Shown in pieces: positions 53,634 to 62,659 of a stretch of DNA of 64,000 bases (its first letter is position 1; every line of letters begins with the position of its first letter). Under the pieces are notes generated by a model. That model searched no databases, had not been told where the DNA came from, and saw only the letters and a list, made by a program, of their open reading frames with translations. The position numbers and the translations under genes are program-made. Source of the DNA: Butyrivibrio hungatei NK4A153 (GTDB taxonomy: Bacteria > Bacillota > Clostridia > Lachnospirales > Lachnospiraceae); assembly GCF_000424465.1 (NCBI RefSeq), contig NZ_KE384198.1, forward strand, positions 80,774-144,773. The letters are read 5' to 3'.

Positions 53634-54929
53634 TCAGATTTTTTTGCAGATATAAAGAAGATGCGTAGAACTTCCAAGAAGTTCCCTTTTCTCCGAAAAT
53701 GCAAGATACCACTTTTTAAGCGACTCAAAGTCTTCATCCGAGATCTGGAATTCAGGATTCATCTCCATAGAAAGAATAAATCCGTCAACTCCGGTTGTCG
53801 TGATATATTCTGTTTCCTTTTCGGTAAAAAGATCTTCAAACTCCGTAACGTCATAGCCCGTAAACATCTGCTCTTTGAAATGCCTTACTTTATAATCCTC
53901 CGTGAAGTTTTCTTTTTCCCCGTTCTTCCAGTTTCCGTCCAGATGGTTCGCATACATAAATGCAAAGACCGAAATGAAGGCAAACATTATAGTTCCGCCG
54001 GGCTTAGTAACTCTTATCGCCTCATCTATAGCTTTATCCACATCCTCCCTGTCATACAGATGATACATAGGTCCGAGAATCATCGTCACATCAAAGCTAT
54101 CATCTTCAAGATCTGTAAGTTTAGTCGCATCGCCAAGCATAGGATGAATGTTTGTGATTCCCTCGCTGTTTTTCTTTAATATCTCAATGTTCTTTTCAAC
54201 AAGATCTACAGCTGTAACGTCAAAGCCTTCTTTTGCAAGTGCTATTGAATATCTTCCCGTTGCCGCGCCGACTTCAAGAATCTTCGACTTTTTATCTAAA
54301 TCCGCAAATCTGTGAATATAGTGCATTGTTGTTGCATACTCAAGCTGTCCGTGCCTTGATTCATCAAGCCTGCCATCCTCATCTGTCTGGTTGTAATAGT
54401 CACTTACAATTTTTTCCCTACTGTCAGACTCGCTTATCGCATTTATCCTTGTATAATACTCCTTATCATCCTCATGGTGGATATAAGCGCCATTGTTAAG
54501 CTGAACCTGTAAGCTTGCGGGATTGTCTTTGTTTACAGAAAGATAAGCCTCATGAATTCCGATTTCTCTGGCCTTTCCAAGTGTCATTTTAAGTCCTTCG
54601 GTAGCATATCCATGTCCCCTATACTTCTTGGATATGCCATAGCCGATGTGCCCGGGACCGTTTCTTAGGAAGTCGTTCAGATAATGCCTTAAGTTAAAGA
54701 CGCCGACATACTCCCCGTCAACCGAAAGCACAAAAGATGTATCAGGTACAAATCCCTCAGGAAGCTCTTTCCCAAGCGACCAGTTTCTTTTCATCTCGAT
54801 CCATTCAAGAAATCTCTCATAATCATAGCCGTAAACGCTGTTGACAAAGCCGTTCTCATCTTCATCGAAAGTCATATACAGCTCATACGCCTTCCTGTAA
54901 TCCGAATCCTGCACTCTTATTAGTTCCAT
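53634..54929 (-). CDS. GNAT acetyltransferase - SAM methyltransferase fusion
   Basis: The 431-residue protein joins two enzymes. Residues 1 to about 165 are a GNAT domain with the acetyl-CoA loop GYGISKKYRGHGYATEGLKM and VNKDNPASLQVQLNNGAYI. Residues about 185-431 are a class I methyltransferase with motif I ILEVGAATGRYSIALAKEG, VTAVDLVEKNIEIL, and MILGPMYHLYDREDVDKAI. Substrates cannot be read. GAGGAGA precedes the ATG. The gene sits behind a leader peptide and terminator arranged as an attenuator, suggesting induction by ribosome stalling. Confidence 0.9.
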   Translation of the reverse strand: MELIRVQDSDYRKAYELYMTFDEDENGFVNSVYGYDYERFLEWIEMKRNWSLGKELPEGFVPDTSFVLSVDGEYVGVFNLRHYLNDFLRNGPGHIGYGISKKYRGHGYATEGLKMTLGKAREIGIHEAYLSVNKDNPASLQVQLNNGAYIHHEDDKEYYTRINAISESDSREKIVSDYYNQTDEDGRLDESRHGQLEYATTMHYIHRFADLDKKSKILEVGAATGRYSIALAKEGFDVTAVDLVEKNIEILKKNSEGITNIHPMLGDATKLTDLEDDSFDVTMILGPMYHLYDREDVDKAIDEAIRVTKPGGTIMFAFISVFAFMYANHLDGNWKNGEKENFTEDYKVRHFKEQMFTGYDVTEFEDLFTEKETEYITTTGVDGFILSMEMNPEFQISDEDFESLKKWYLAFSEKRELLGSSTHLLYICKKI

Positions 54930-54963
54930 AACAATTCTCCTCTCAATTTTTGGTATAGTAAAA

Positions 54964-54996
54964 GCCCCACCAAACTCTTATTGTTTGATGAGGCTC
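54964..54996 (-). terminator. Attenuator terminator upstream of the GNAT-methyltransferase gene
   Basis: On the minus strand AGCCTCATCAAAC (54984-54996) pairs with GTTTGGTGGGGCT (54964-54976), 13 pairs including G-U, followed by TTTT. It lies between the leader peptide and the structural gene. Its 5' arm is also complementary to a segment inside the leader peptide (55048-55057), so two exclusive folds exist. Confidence 0.8.
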
Positions 54997-55024
54997 TTAT
55001 TATCTCTGCATTTTCTTTTTTATT

Positions 55025-55141
55025 TCAGATATGACTTATCCGAAAAACCTCATCAAATATAACACTAATAGTCCCCTGATTTTTGGTCACGGGATTTGGG
55101 TTGGTATTAGTATTATTGTTGATGAGTATAAATTCTCTCAT
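55025..55141 (-). CDS. Asn/Thr-rich leader peptide
   Basis: The peptide is 38 residues: MREFILINNNTNTNPNPVT, then KNQGTISVIFDEVFRISHI. A start two codons earlier (55147) is equally possible; an AGAAAGAAG site lies just upstream. Seven Asn and four Thr codons are concentrated after codon 7. The codons CTC ATC AA (55119-55126) and the later TTTGATGAGG (55048-55057) are complementary, and the latter also pairs with the terminator's 5' arm. The layout is that of a classical translation-controlled attenuator. Confidence 0.7.
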   Translation of the reverse strand: MREFILINNNTNTNPNPVTKNQGTISVIFDEVFRISHI

Positions 55142-55175
55142 ATCCATATCTTCTTTCTGAAAATTATTAGTACTG

Positions 55176-55204
55176 ATTATAATTGTCGAATTTTTCTGTG
55201 TCAA
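55176..55204 (-). promoter_or_regulatory. Consensus promoter of the attenuated unit
   Basis: On the minus strand TTGACA (55199-55204), exactly 17 nt, TATAAT (55176-55181). This is a perfect consensus. The start of transcription would fall about 20-25 nt before the leader peptide's start codon. Confidence 0.9.
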
Positions 55205-55412
55205 CAACAAATCTTCAATCCCGTAAAATTTCTAATTCGCTTTTTTTACAAAATAGACTGTAATATTCCCTCAAAGTCAGCATTTATCTAGGATTCACCA
55301 TAGATTATATTTAATGCATAACAAATCAATCACGTACATTCGCTAAACAAAATCGTTTAAAACAAAGGATGTACCTGCGACTGAGCATTCTCAGTCAGAA
55401 TGGAGGAGAACT

Positions 55413-56978
55413 ATGACAGCTATTATTGGCGCTTCTGTTACAGCTTTGGTTGTAATACTTATTTTTGCGATGGGTTATGTGAAGGCTCCTCCGGATCAGG
55501 CATTTATCATTTCCGGTCTTCGCAAAGAACCCAGAATCCTTATAGGAAGAGCCGGGGTTAAGATTCCTTTTTTCGAAAGAGTCGATAAACTCTACCTCGG
55601 ACAGATGACCGTAGATATAAAAACTGAACAATCCGTTCCTACAAACGACTTTATCAACGTTGATGTAGACGCTGTTGCAAAGGTTCGCATCGCAACAGAC
55701 AGGATCATCAACATCGGTACTGAGGACTCACCTGTAAAGGTAAAAGGAATCCTTCTTGCTTCAAAGAACTTCCTTAACAAGGCTCCCGCGCAGATCGCAC
55801 AGGAACTTAAAGATTCCCTTCAGGGTAACATGCGTGAGATCATCGGTACTCTCGATCTTCGCACGATCAACACCGACAGAGATTCATTCTCAGATCAGGT
55901 TATGCTCAAAGCTTCAAAGGACATGGATAAGCTCGGTATCGAGATCATATCCTGCAACATCCAGAACGTAACAGATGAGAACGGCCTTATCAGAGATCTC
56001 GGTGCCGACAACACAGCAAGGATCAAAAAAGATGCTGCTATCGCGAAGGCACAGGCCGACAGAGACGTAGCAATCGCTCAGGCTGAAGCCGACAGAGCAT
56101 CCAACGATGCAAAAGTTGCCGCTCAGACCGAGATTGCACAGAAGAACAACGAACTTGACATAAAGAAAGCCGCTCTTAAGAAGCAGGCTGACACAGCACA
56201 GGCTGAAGCCGATGCTGCATATGAGATTCAGAATCAGGAACAGCAAAAGACAATCCAGGCAGCCACAGTTAATGCTGAGATTGCCAAGGTTGAACGCGAA
56301 GCTGAACTTAAGCAGAAAGAAGTTCTTGTAAAGCAGCAGGAACTTGCCGCTGAGATTGAGAAAAAAGCCGATGCCGACAAGTATCGTGCAGAGAAAGACG
56401 CTGAGGCAAAGCTCATCCAGAGACAGCGCGAAGCTGAGGCTCGTAAGTACGAACAGGAAAAAGAAGCTGAGGCTCAGAAAGCAAGAGCTGAAGCAATGAA
56501 GTATGCTGCCGAGCAGGAAGCTGCAGGTATCAAGGCTAAGTACGACGCAGAAGCCGCAGGTATCGCCGCAAAAGGTAGAGCCGAAGCTGAAAGCATCAAA
56601 GCTCAAGGTCTTGCCGAAGCCGAAGCAATGGAGAAAAAGGCTGAAGCCTACAAGAAGTACAACGGCGCTGCTATGGCTGAAATGATGATCAAGATCATGC
56701 CTCAGATGGCTGCTGAAATTGCTAAGCCTCTTTCACAGATCGACAAGATCAACATCTACGGAACAGGCGACGGATCAAACGGCGCAAGCCAGATTTCCGG
56801 CAACATGCCCGTAGTAATGAAACAGGTCTTTGACACAATGTCAGAAGCAACAGGCGTTGATTTCTCAGAGATCATGAAGGCCGGCACATATGATGCCAAA
56901 GTCAACAAGAACGTAAACATCACCGGACTTAACGATGTCGAAATTAAGGCAACACCTAAGAAAGACAGCGATAAGTAA
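55413..56978 (+). CDS. Flotillin-like SPFH protein
   Basis: The 521-residue protein has one N-terminal membrane helix (IIGASVTALVVILIFAMGYV), an SPFH/band 7 domain (about residues 25-190, with APPDQAFIISG and PTNDFINVDVDAVAKV), and a very long Ala/Glu/Lys-rich coiled coil (about 200-430) with repeated EAE units. Flotillins organise membrane microdomains in bacteria. AATGGAGGAGA precedes the ATG. A small hairpin, GACTGA...TCAGTC, lies just before the ribosome binding site. Confidence 0.93.
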   Translation: MTAIIGASVTALVVILIFAMGYVKAPPDQAFIISGLRKEPRILIGRAGVKIPFFERVDKLYLGQMTVDIKTEQSVPTNDFINVDVDAVAKVRIATDRIINIGTEDSPVKVKGILLASKNFLNKAPAQIAQELKDSLQGNMREIIGTLDLRTINTDRDSFSDQVMLKASKDMDKLGIEIISCNIQNVTDENGLIRDLGADNTARIKKDAAIAKAQADRDVAIAQAEADRASNDAKVAAQTEIAQKNNELDIKKAALKKQADTAQAEADAAYEIQNQEQQKTIQAATVNAEIAKVEREAELKQKEVLVKQQELAAEIEKKADADKYRAEKDAEAKLIQRQREAEARKYEQEKEAEAQKARAEAMKYAAEQEAAGIKAKYDAEAAGIAAKGRAEAESIKAQGLAEAEAMEKKAEAYKKYNGAAMAEMMIKIMPQMAAEIAKPLSQIDKINIYGTGDGSNGASQISGNMPVVMKQVFDTMSEATGVDFSEIMKAGTYDAKVNKNVNITGLNDVEIKATPKKDSDK

Positions 56979-57020
56979 TATAAATCAAAGAGTTGCTCAG
57001 CATATTTCCTATGATATAAA

Positions 57021-57055
57021 GTGGGCAGGTTATGTCATCTACATAATCTGCCCAC
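57021..57055. terminator. Terminator between the flotillin gene and the convergent SGNH gene
   Basis: GTGGGCAGGTTATG pairs with CATAATCTGCCCAC (14 bp, one G-U) around a 7-nt loop. It lies 43 nt past the flotillin stop and 22 nt past the SGNH stop. The minus-strand tail (CTTTATATC) is slightly more T-rich than the plus-strand one. Confidence 0.7.
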
Positions 57056-57076
57056 AAATCTATTTAGCTATATGTT

Positions 57077-58099
57077 TTATTCCTCTTCTTCCTCTTTCAC
57101 AGTCATAGGAACTCCGTCATTTTCAGCCCTGTAATCTTCATAAAAAGTATTCCAGTCATTATATGAAGCATCTCCCGCATGACTTTTGAGGTCATAATTA
57201 CTCATAAGGTACTCACCTATATAATGAGTCAGCTTGGTTGCCCCTTGTATGTTCGCATGGTCTGCATCCGACAGATCTGTTGCATAATCAACCACAGAGT
57301 CTTTCATCACGGTAAAATCAATTAAAGGAATATTGTACTTCTCAGCCGTAACAGATGCCGCATTTATCCTTGCCTGCTTTTCTTCGCTATTTACTTCAGG
57401 CGAATGAACAAATACGACCTGTATACCTTTTTCCTGAAGCTCCTCCACAGTTTTTTCCAGGTACATAACACCTTCCGTCTTCGGAGCTGCTTCATCTATA
57501 CGGAACTCATATTCCGGTCTCTCAAAAGCTGTATACTCATGACTTGTGGCATATCCCATCGATTTAGAATAATCTTTTGAAAAATCTGCCGGCGTCAACT
57601 CTTTCCATCTGTCATGATAAAGAATCATATCAAATAGAAGTTCATATCTCGGATCCGAAGGACTAAGTACATCATAAACCGCTTTAATTTTTGTTAAAGA
57701 AATCGGAAATCTATCCCACGCAAGATGTACACTGTACATATCTTTATATTTTTCCTCTTGTCCATATTGGCTGATTTCAATGACAACCACTTTGGGACTT
57801 GTATATTCAAGCGCGTTCTTTATTGTCCAATACGTCACAGGTAATCTTTCGGAAGTATTTCCAAAATTGTACGAAGTAATACCGCACTCATTCCATAGCT
57901 GAAGCGGATTCACCATAAGCTGCATGTTACTGCTTCCAAAAAATAAAACATCAAAATCATTTTTCTCTCTGAAAAAAGCTTCATACTTTACATAAGCGTC
58001 TTTTCTCTCGAGAACCTTTGATGCATATAAGACCATCATCGCAAATAGCAGTACTCCCACCACTACTTGCACAAAAGTCCTTAACGATTTTGATTTCAT
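57077..58099 (-). CDS. SGNH/GDSL-like membrane-anchored protein of a Dlt-like cluster
   Basis: The 340-residue protein has one N-terminal helix and an outer domain with SGNH blocks: DVLFFGSSNMQLMVN (catalytic Ser), YNFGNTSE (Asn) and SDADHANIQGATKL (Asp and His). The tail is acidic. Like DltD it is encoded next to an MBOAT gene and probably helps transfer acyl groups to a surface polymer. The ATG at 58099 follows GGAGG. The MBOAT stop lies 4 nt upstream. Confidence 0.85.
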   Translation of the reverse strand: MKSKSLRTFVQVVVGVLLFAMMVLYASKVLERKDAYVKYEAFFREKNDFDVLFFGSSNMQLMVNPLQLWNECGITSYNFGNTSERLPVTYWTIKNALEYTSPKVVVIEISQYGQEEKYKDMYSVHLAWDRFPISLTKIKAVYDVLSPSDPRYELLFDMILYHDRWKELTPADFSKDYSKSMGYATSHEYTAFERPEYEFRIDEAAPKTEGVMYLEKTVEELQEKGIQVVFVHSPEVNSEEKQARINAASVTAEKYNIPLIDFTVMKDSVVDYATDLSDADHANIQGATKLTHYIGEYLMSNYDLKSHAGDASYNDWNTFYEDYRAENDGVPMTVKEEEEE

Positions 58100-58103
58100 A
58101 TTT

Positions 58104-59642
58104 TTAAAAACCTCCATAAATGAAGTCAGCAGCATTATATGATGATCCATAAACTCCAAAGATCAAAGTTATCATTATAACACCTGCGGTGAGCAAATAT
58201 CTGAAAAGCCAAGGCTGGGCAGCGATATGCTCACGTATCTGCATACCTTCTTCCTGCCTTACGCTGACTACATACCAAATGATCACGCCAATGCCAACCA
58301 CAAAAAAGTCTTTGTAGGTAAGGCTGTACATCTCAATATCTGTGACGATCCTATACCAGTTAAAATTATGAAAAATCTGATAAACGAGCCTTAGGAATCC
58401 CGAGAATGAGCCGGTGATAGTAAACATCTCACCAATTGAGATTATTATCCAGGTACGAGCTCTTCCAAACAGCTTCATGGCATAGCTTTCTCTGTTCAAA
58501 GAAAAGCAACGATTCAAAAAGCTAAAAAACGGCTCAAAAATCTGCGCGCTCGCCATTACAAAACCATGCCAAAGTCCATATGCAATATAAGCAATACTGA
58601 ATTCATGCCAAAGTCCGATCAACAAAAATGTAAATACGGAAACCATTCCCGCCGGAACTGTTTTTCCCAAATGCGTATTTCTTTTTGAAAGCTTTGAAGA
58701 AAAACTTGCATATCTTTTAGAAAGTGCTATCGGATAAAAAACATAATCTCTTATCCAGTTACTGAGAGATATATGCCATCTATGCCAATATTCACCAATT
58801 GTCGTAGCAAAAAAAGGTCTCTTAAAATTCTCTGCCAATGTTATTCCAAAGATTTCAGAGATACCGCGAACCATATCTATTCCACCCGAGAAATCGGCAT
58901 ATAATTCAATATTAAACAAAAATATCGCCGTAACCACGATGGAACCTGCCGGAGCATCGGTATGCTCAGTGACCATATTTACAAATAAAGCAAGCCTGTC
59001 CGCTATCACAAGTTTTTTAAAGAGTCCCCATAAAAAGAGCCACAGGCCCGATCTTATCTGTGCAAAATCAAAATCATGCCTCTCAAAAAACTGATGATGT
59101 AATTTATCAAATCTGTTAATGGGTCCCTGAATGATCTGCGGAAAATACGACACAAAAAGTGCGTAGTGCAAGAAGTTTCGCTCAGCTTTTACATCTCCCC
59201 TGTAGACATCGATCAGATAACCGATTGACTGGAATGTATAGAAAGACATACCAAGAGGAAGGATCAACCAACTGAAAGGAAGGAATTTTTTGCACTTAAA
59301 CACCATCAGCATTCCAAAAGCAACGATGGCAATTAAGGTTAAAAGAAGTCTTTTCTTTTTTGAAACAGTTGCTTTAAAGGCCTTTTTCTCTTCCTTTGTC
59401 CATTTTTCTTTATTCTCTTTTATGCTATTCTTCTGAAAATCTGCAAGTTGTTCCAACTTTATTGCACCAAAAAAAGTCATAACGGTTGTAACAACCAGAA
59501 ATACCGAAAAACGCAGGTCTGTATACAAATAAAAAGCCAGACTGCCTACCAGAAGTACAATCCACTGATGATTCCTAAATAAAAAATAGTATGCAAAAAA
59601 AAGCACGGTTACGAACAACAAAAAAGAAAAGGAATAAACCAT
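58104..59642 (-). CDS. MBOAT O-acyltransferase (DltB/AlgI-like)
   Basis: A 512-residue membrane protein with about eleven helices. It has the MBOAT catalytic region YWHRWHISLSNWIRDYVFYPI and the conserved His in FLLIGLWHEFSIAYIAYGLWHG, as well as PLGMSFYTFQSIGYLIDVYRG. It would move an acyl or aminoacyl group from the carrier protein to the outside. The ATG at 59642 has AGGAGA, one base after the ligase stop. Extension to 59696 would overlap that gene and lacks a site. Confidence 0.93.
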   Translation of the reverse strand: MVYSFSFLLFVTVLFFAYYFLFRNHQWIVLLVGSLAFYLYTDLRFSVFLVVTTVMTFFGAIKLEQLADFQKNSIKENKEKWTKEEKKAFKATVSKKKRLLLTLIAIVAFGMLMVFKCKKFLPFSWLILPLGMSFYTFQSIGYLIDVYRGDVKAERNFLHYALFVSYFPQIIQGPINRFDKLHHQFFERHDFDFAQIRSGLWLFLWGLFKKLVIADRLALFVNMVTEHTDAPAGSIVVTAIFLFNIELYADFSGGIDMVRGISEIFGITLAENFKRPFFATTIGEYWHRWHISLSNWIRDYVFYPIALSKRYASFSSKLSKRNTHLGKTVPAGMVSVFTFLLIGLWHEFSIAYIAYGLWHGFVMASAQIFEPFFSFLNRCFSLNRESYAMKLFGRARTWIIISIGEMFTITGSFSGFLRLVYQIFHNFNWYRIVTDIEMYSLTYKDFFVVGIGVIIWYVVSVRQEEGMQIREHIAAQPWLFRYLLTAGVIMITLIFGVYGSSYNAADFIYGGF

Positions 59643-59643
59643 T

Positions 59644-61173
59644 TTAAAAAATCTCCTGTTCCGCGAGTTTTTTTCTGTCAATCTTAGCATGCGCATTCAA
59701 TGGAAGCTCATGCATATAAATGAACTTATTGGGAAGCATATAGGCAGGCAGGAACTTTCTGATCTGTTTGATTATGATATCATCGCATTCTGAATCGGCA
59801 CTGTAAAAGAGACATATCATTTCCTTTTCCTCTTTGTATACAGCACACGCCATTTTAATCTCATCGATAGCATTAACCACTGTTTCTATCTCGCCCATTT
59901 CGATACGATGACCCATATGCTTGATCTGATGGTCTTTTCGACCGGCATAATAGAAATTACCGGATTCATCACAATATCCGATATCTCCCGTCCTGTACAT
60001 CAAATCGCTGTATGCAGTCACTTCCTGGTCCTGTACAAAAGCTTTATCTGTTTGCTCAGGATTCCTATAATATCCCAGCGCAAGACAAGATCCCTTGACA
60101 CATATCTCACCTTTTTCGCCTGCTTTGCGTATTCTTTGCATTGTATCGGGATCTATCAGGAACATCTCCGTATTGGCAAAGCTCTTTCCAATGGGAATAC
60201 TGTCTGTATCTTCCAAACGGTCCTTTATTATATAGCTACTGCAGTTACAGGTAATCTCTGTTGGTCCGTACAAGTTTACAAAGGTTGCATCTTTCCAGTA
60301 ATCCATCAGGTAATTGAGACATTTTACCGGCATAATCTCCCCTGAAAACATTACAAGAGAAATACTATCCGGCACGCATGCGTCGAACAGCTTAAAATTC
60401 TGAACAATCCTGAGTGCCGAAACCGCCCATATAAGAACATTAACCTTGTTCTCCTGTAAATAAGGGAACAAAGCCGCCGGCATAACAAAATAACTCTTAG
60501 GTACAATAACTACAGTACCGCCAAGATTCAGACTGTTATATATATCTTTTACAGAAACATCGAAATCAAACGGAGCCTGATTTGCCATAACCGGCTGATC
60601 AGGAAAAGGAAAACTTTCTGCAAATCTATGCACAAGATCAATGACACTTCTGTGACTTACAATAACACTTTTGGGAATTCCGGTCGTTCCGGATGTAAAG
60701 ATTGCGTATACGGGATCTGTATCAATCGCAAATTCTCTGATTCTTTTAACTGATTCACAATAAGATTCGTCTATCTGCTCTGCCTGTTCAAGCAAAGAAT
60801 CAAAAGATTCCGCCTCAATCGGAAGTTTTCTTTTTGTAGCAGATATGCAACATACAGGCTGAAGCGTATCCAACATAGCCTGCATTCTTTCAACAGGAAG
60901 TGTCGGATCGATAGGCACATAAAAATTTCCACTATATACAACTGAAAGAAAAAGCTGCAAACTCCTTATATTTCTGTCAATAAAAACAGCAACGGGTCTG
61001 TTCTTTTCAAACGGCTCCATATGCGCATTTTTGCGTATAACAAAGGAAATCTTTTGAGTTCTTGACAAAAGATCGTTATAATTTATTGCTTCATCTTTAT
61101 CCTTAAAAGCAACGCGTTCAGGATATTTTTCAGCACTGCTTTCCAAAAAGCTTAATACATTATACTCATTCAT
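59644..61173 (-). CDS. Amino acid adenylation enzyme (DltA-like)
   Basis: The 509-residue enzyme activates a carboxylic acid with ATP and loads a carrier protein. It has core motifs YAIFTSGTTGIPKSV (A3), the acidic residue of FDFDVSVKDIYNSL (A4), NLYGPTEITCNCS (A5), YRTGDIG (A7), and the C-terminal Lys in LPLNAHAKIDRKKL (A10). It resembles DltA, but the pocket residues differ enough that the substrate is open. The ATG at 61173 lies after AGGAATA and 5 nt past the carrier gene. Confidence 0.92.
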   Translation of the reverse strand: MNEYNVLSFLESSAEKYPERVAFKDKDEAINYNDLLSRTQKISFVIRKNAHMEPFEKNRPVAVFIDRNIRSLQLFLSVVYSGNFYVPIDPTLPVERMQAMLDTLQPVCCISATKRKLPIEAESFDSLLEQAEQIDESYCESVKRIREFAIDTDPVYAIFTSGTTGIPKSVIVSHRSVIDLVHRFAESFPFPDQPVMANQAPFDFDVSVKDIYNSLNLGGTVVIVPKSYFVMPAALFPYLQENKVNVLIWAVSALRIVQNFKLFDACVPDSISLVMFSGEIMPVKCLNYLMDYWKDATFVNLYGPTEITCNCSSYIIKDRLEDTDSIPIGKSFANTEMFLIDPDTMQRIRKAGEKGEICVKGSCLALGYYRNPEQTDKAFVQDQEVTAYSDLMYRTGDIGYCDESGNFYYAGRKDHQIKHMGHRIEMGEIETVVNAIDEIKMACAVYKEEKEMICLFYSADSECDDIIIKQIRKFLPAYMLPNKFIYMHELPLNAHAKIDRKKLAEQEIF

Positions 61174-61178
61174 ACGTA

Positions 61179-61403
61179 TTATTCCTGCATATTCTGAATC
61201 ATATCCCACATTGCTTGTGCACTGTTAAAATTCTCGGGTTTTAACTGAGATACATTTACCTCAATGTCAAACGCTTCATTTATGGCATTTACAATATAAA
61301 TGATATCGAATGAAACCAGTATTCCATCATCAATCAGAGCTTCTTCGTTTTCAAAATCCACATCAGGTCTTGCGCCTTTTAATATTTCCATTAATTCATC
61401 CAT
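61179..61403 (-). CDS. Acyl/peptidyl carrier protein (DltC-like)
   Basis: This 74-residue acidic four-helix protein has the phosphopantetheine-serine region DDGILVSFDIIYIVNAINEAFDIEV. The usual DSL is replaced by VSF, with the Ser retained. It would carry the group loaded by the adenylation enzyme. It lies between the decarboxylase and the ligase genes, both on the same strand with gaps of 32 and 5 nt. Confidence 0.88.
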   Translation of the reverse strand: MDELMEILKGARPDVDFENEEALIDDGILVSFDIIYIVNAINEAFDIEVNVSQLKPENFNSAQAMWDMIQNMQE

Positions 61404-61435
61404 TTCAAATTTCTCCTCGTATTACTTTTTATATA

Positions 61436-62602
61436 CTATTTATTCAGGCAATTCGTTTCATAAGTCGGATTACCGTTTCTGAGCATCTTGCATTGTCCGT
61501 CTTCTTCCTTAGCATACACCGCCGGAAGATCTCTGCTTAGGAAAAGATATATACCCTCTGTGACCGAATACGCACCTATATTCTTAAATACCAGTCTGTC
61601 TCCGATCTTTGGGCTCGGTATCATAACCGCTCTGGCGATCATATCGTTAAATGAACATAAAGATCCATAAAGGTCGCAAGGAACCTCGTCATTTTCACCC
61701 TTACGCTCTGACTCTATCAGAGGAGTTTTCATTACCATATTCTGTCCGTAATAGCTTATATGATTCCTACCGCCGTCAAGTATAAGAATCGGTGCATCAG
61801 GTGTACCTTTTACATCAGCAACGGATGTAATGTATTCACCGCAAGAAGCGGCAAAAAACCTTCCCATTTCAAGGTTCACACGATAGCTGTATTTTGCAGA
61901 AGCAATGTAGCTTACCATCTCTTCATACACAGAATAACAGTTATCAAAATCATCCCCGATAAAATAGGGCACTCCAAGTCCCGGTCCATACTCAAGCAAT
62001 TCCGGCTCAAACCCATATTTGCTCTTTAATTCGGCAAAAAACTCTTCCAACAACTTAAGCTCAGACTCAATCTTACTGAACTTCTTTTTCTGTGTACCCG
62101 TAAAATAGTGGATGCCGATAATCTTAACACCCGCACGTATGGAACTATCGCTGATGATTTCCTCAATACAACTCTTATCCATTCCAAATTGTGCCCCATT
62201 GAATAACCTTGGAAGCAGTTGAATGTTGGTATTTGTCTCTTCGACCTGCTTCACAATCTCATTATATTGATTAACTGATTCAGCAGTAAAAAATCTTACT
62301 CCGTATTCAAGAGCATCTGCTATCATCCCCGGTTCTTTATTGACACCGGACAAAATAATTTTATCCGGATTAACGTCGTACTGCCTGCATATCTTCAGCT
62401 CGCCCCAAGAGCAAACTTCAAAATAATCTACATCTTTATCTATGTACGGAATAAGAAAGGAATTCGCTTTAATAGCATAACAAAAACGCAGATCATCACT
62501 CGAGTATTTCTCCCTTATTGCCTTCATCTCAGCAATGTGTCTGTGCAATATATTTGCATCAAAACAATAATATGGTGTTTTTAACTCGTTATTATGTGTC
62601 AA
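61436..62602 (-). CDS. LysA-like PLP-dependent decarboxylase
   Basis: The 388-residue protein is a fold-III PLP enzyme of the DAP/ornithine decarboxylase group: RFCYAIKANSF (PLP lysine), GIHYFTGTQ, LEYGPGLGVPYF, LYGSLCSFNDMIAR (catalytic Cys) and FKNIGAYSVTEG. Its start is TTG, 5-6 nt after GAGGAG. As first gene of a Dlt-like cluster it is unlikely to serve lysine synthesis. BtrK, a relative in butirosin synthesis, decarboxylates a carrier-bound amino acid, which suggests a parallel role here. Confidence 0.88.
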   Translation of the reverse strand: MTHNNELKTPYYCFDANILHRHIAEMKAIREKYSSDDLRFCYAIKANSFLIPYIDKDVDYFEVCSWGELKICRQYDVNPDKIILSGVNKEPGMIADALEYGVRFFTAESVNQYNEIVKQVEETNTNIQLLPRLFNGAQFGMDKSCIEEIISDSSIRAGVKIIGIHYFTGTQKKKFSKIESELKLLEEFFAELKSKYGFEPELLEYGPGLGVPYFIGDDFDNCYSVYEEMVSYIASAKYSYRVNLEMGRFFAASCGEYITSVADVKGTPDAPILILDGGRNHISYYGQNMVMKTPLIESERKGENDEVPCDLYGSLCSFNDMIARAVMIPSPKIGDRLVFKNIGAYSVTEGIYLFLSRDLPAVYAKEEDGQCKMLRNGNPTYETNCLNK

Positions 62603-62659
62603 TTTAACTCCTCAAAACCCTTTAAGTGTGTCGCAAATTCTACATCCTACTAAAAAAAT

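Noticed and set aside
54964..55204. T-box leader upstream of the GNAT-methyltransferase gene
   Set aside because: No T-box sequence and no specifier stem; instead a translated peptide with exclusive 1:2, 2:3 and 3:4 pairing.
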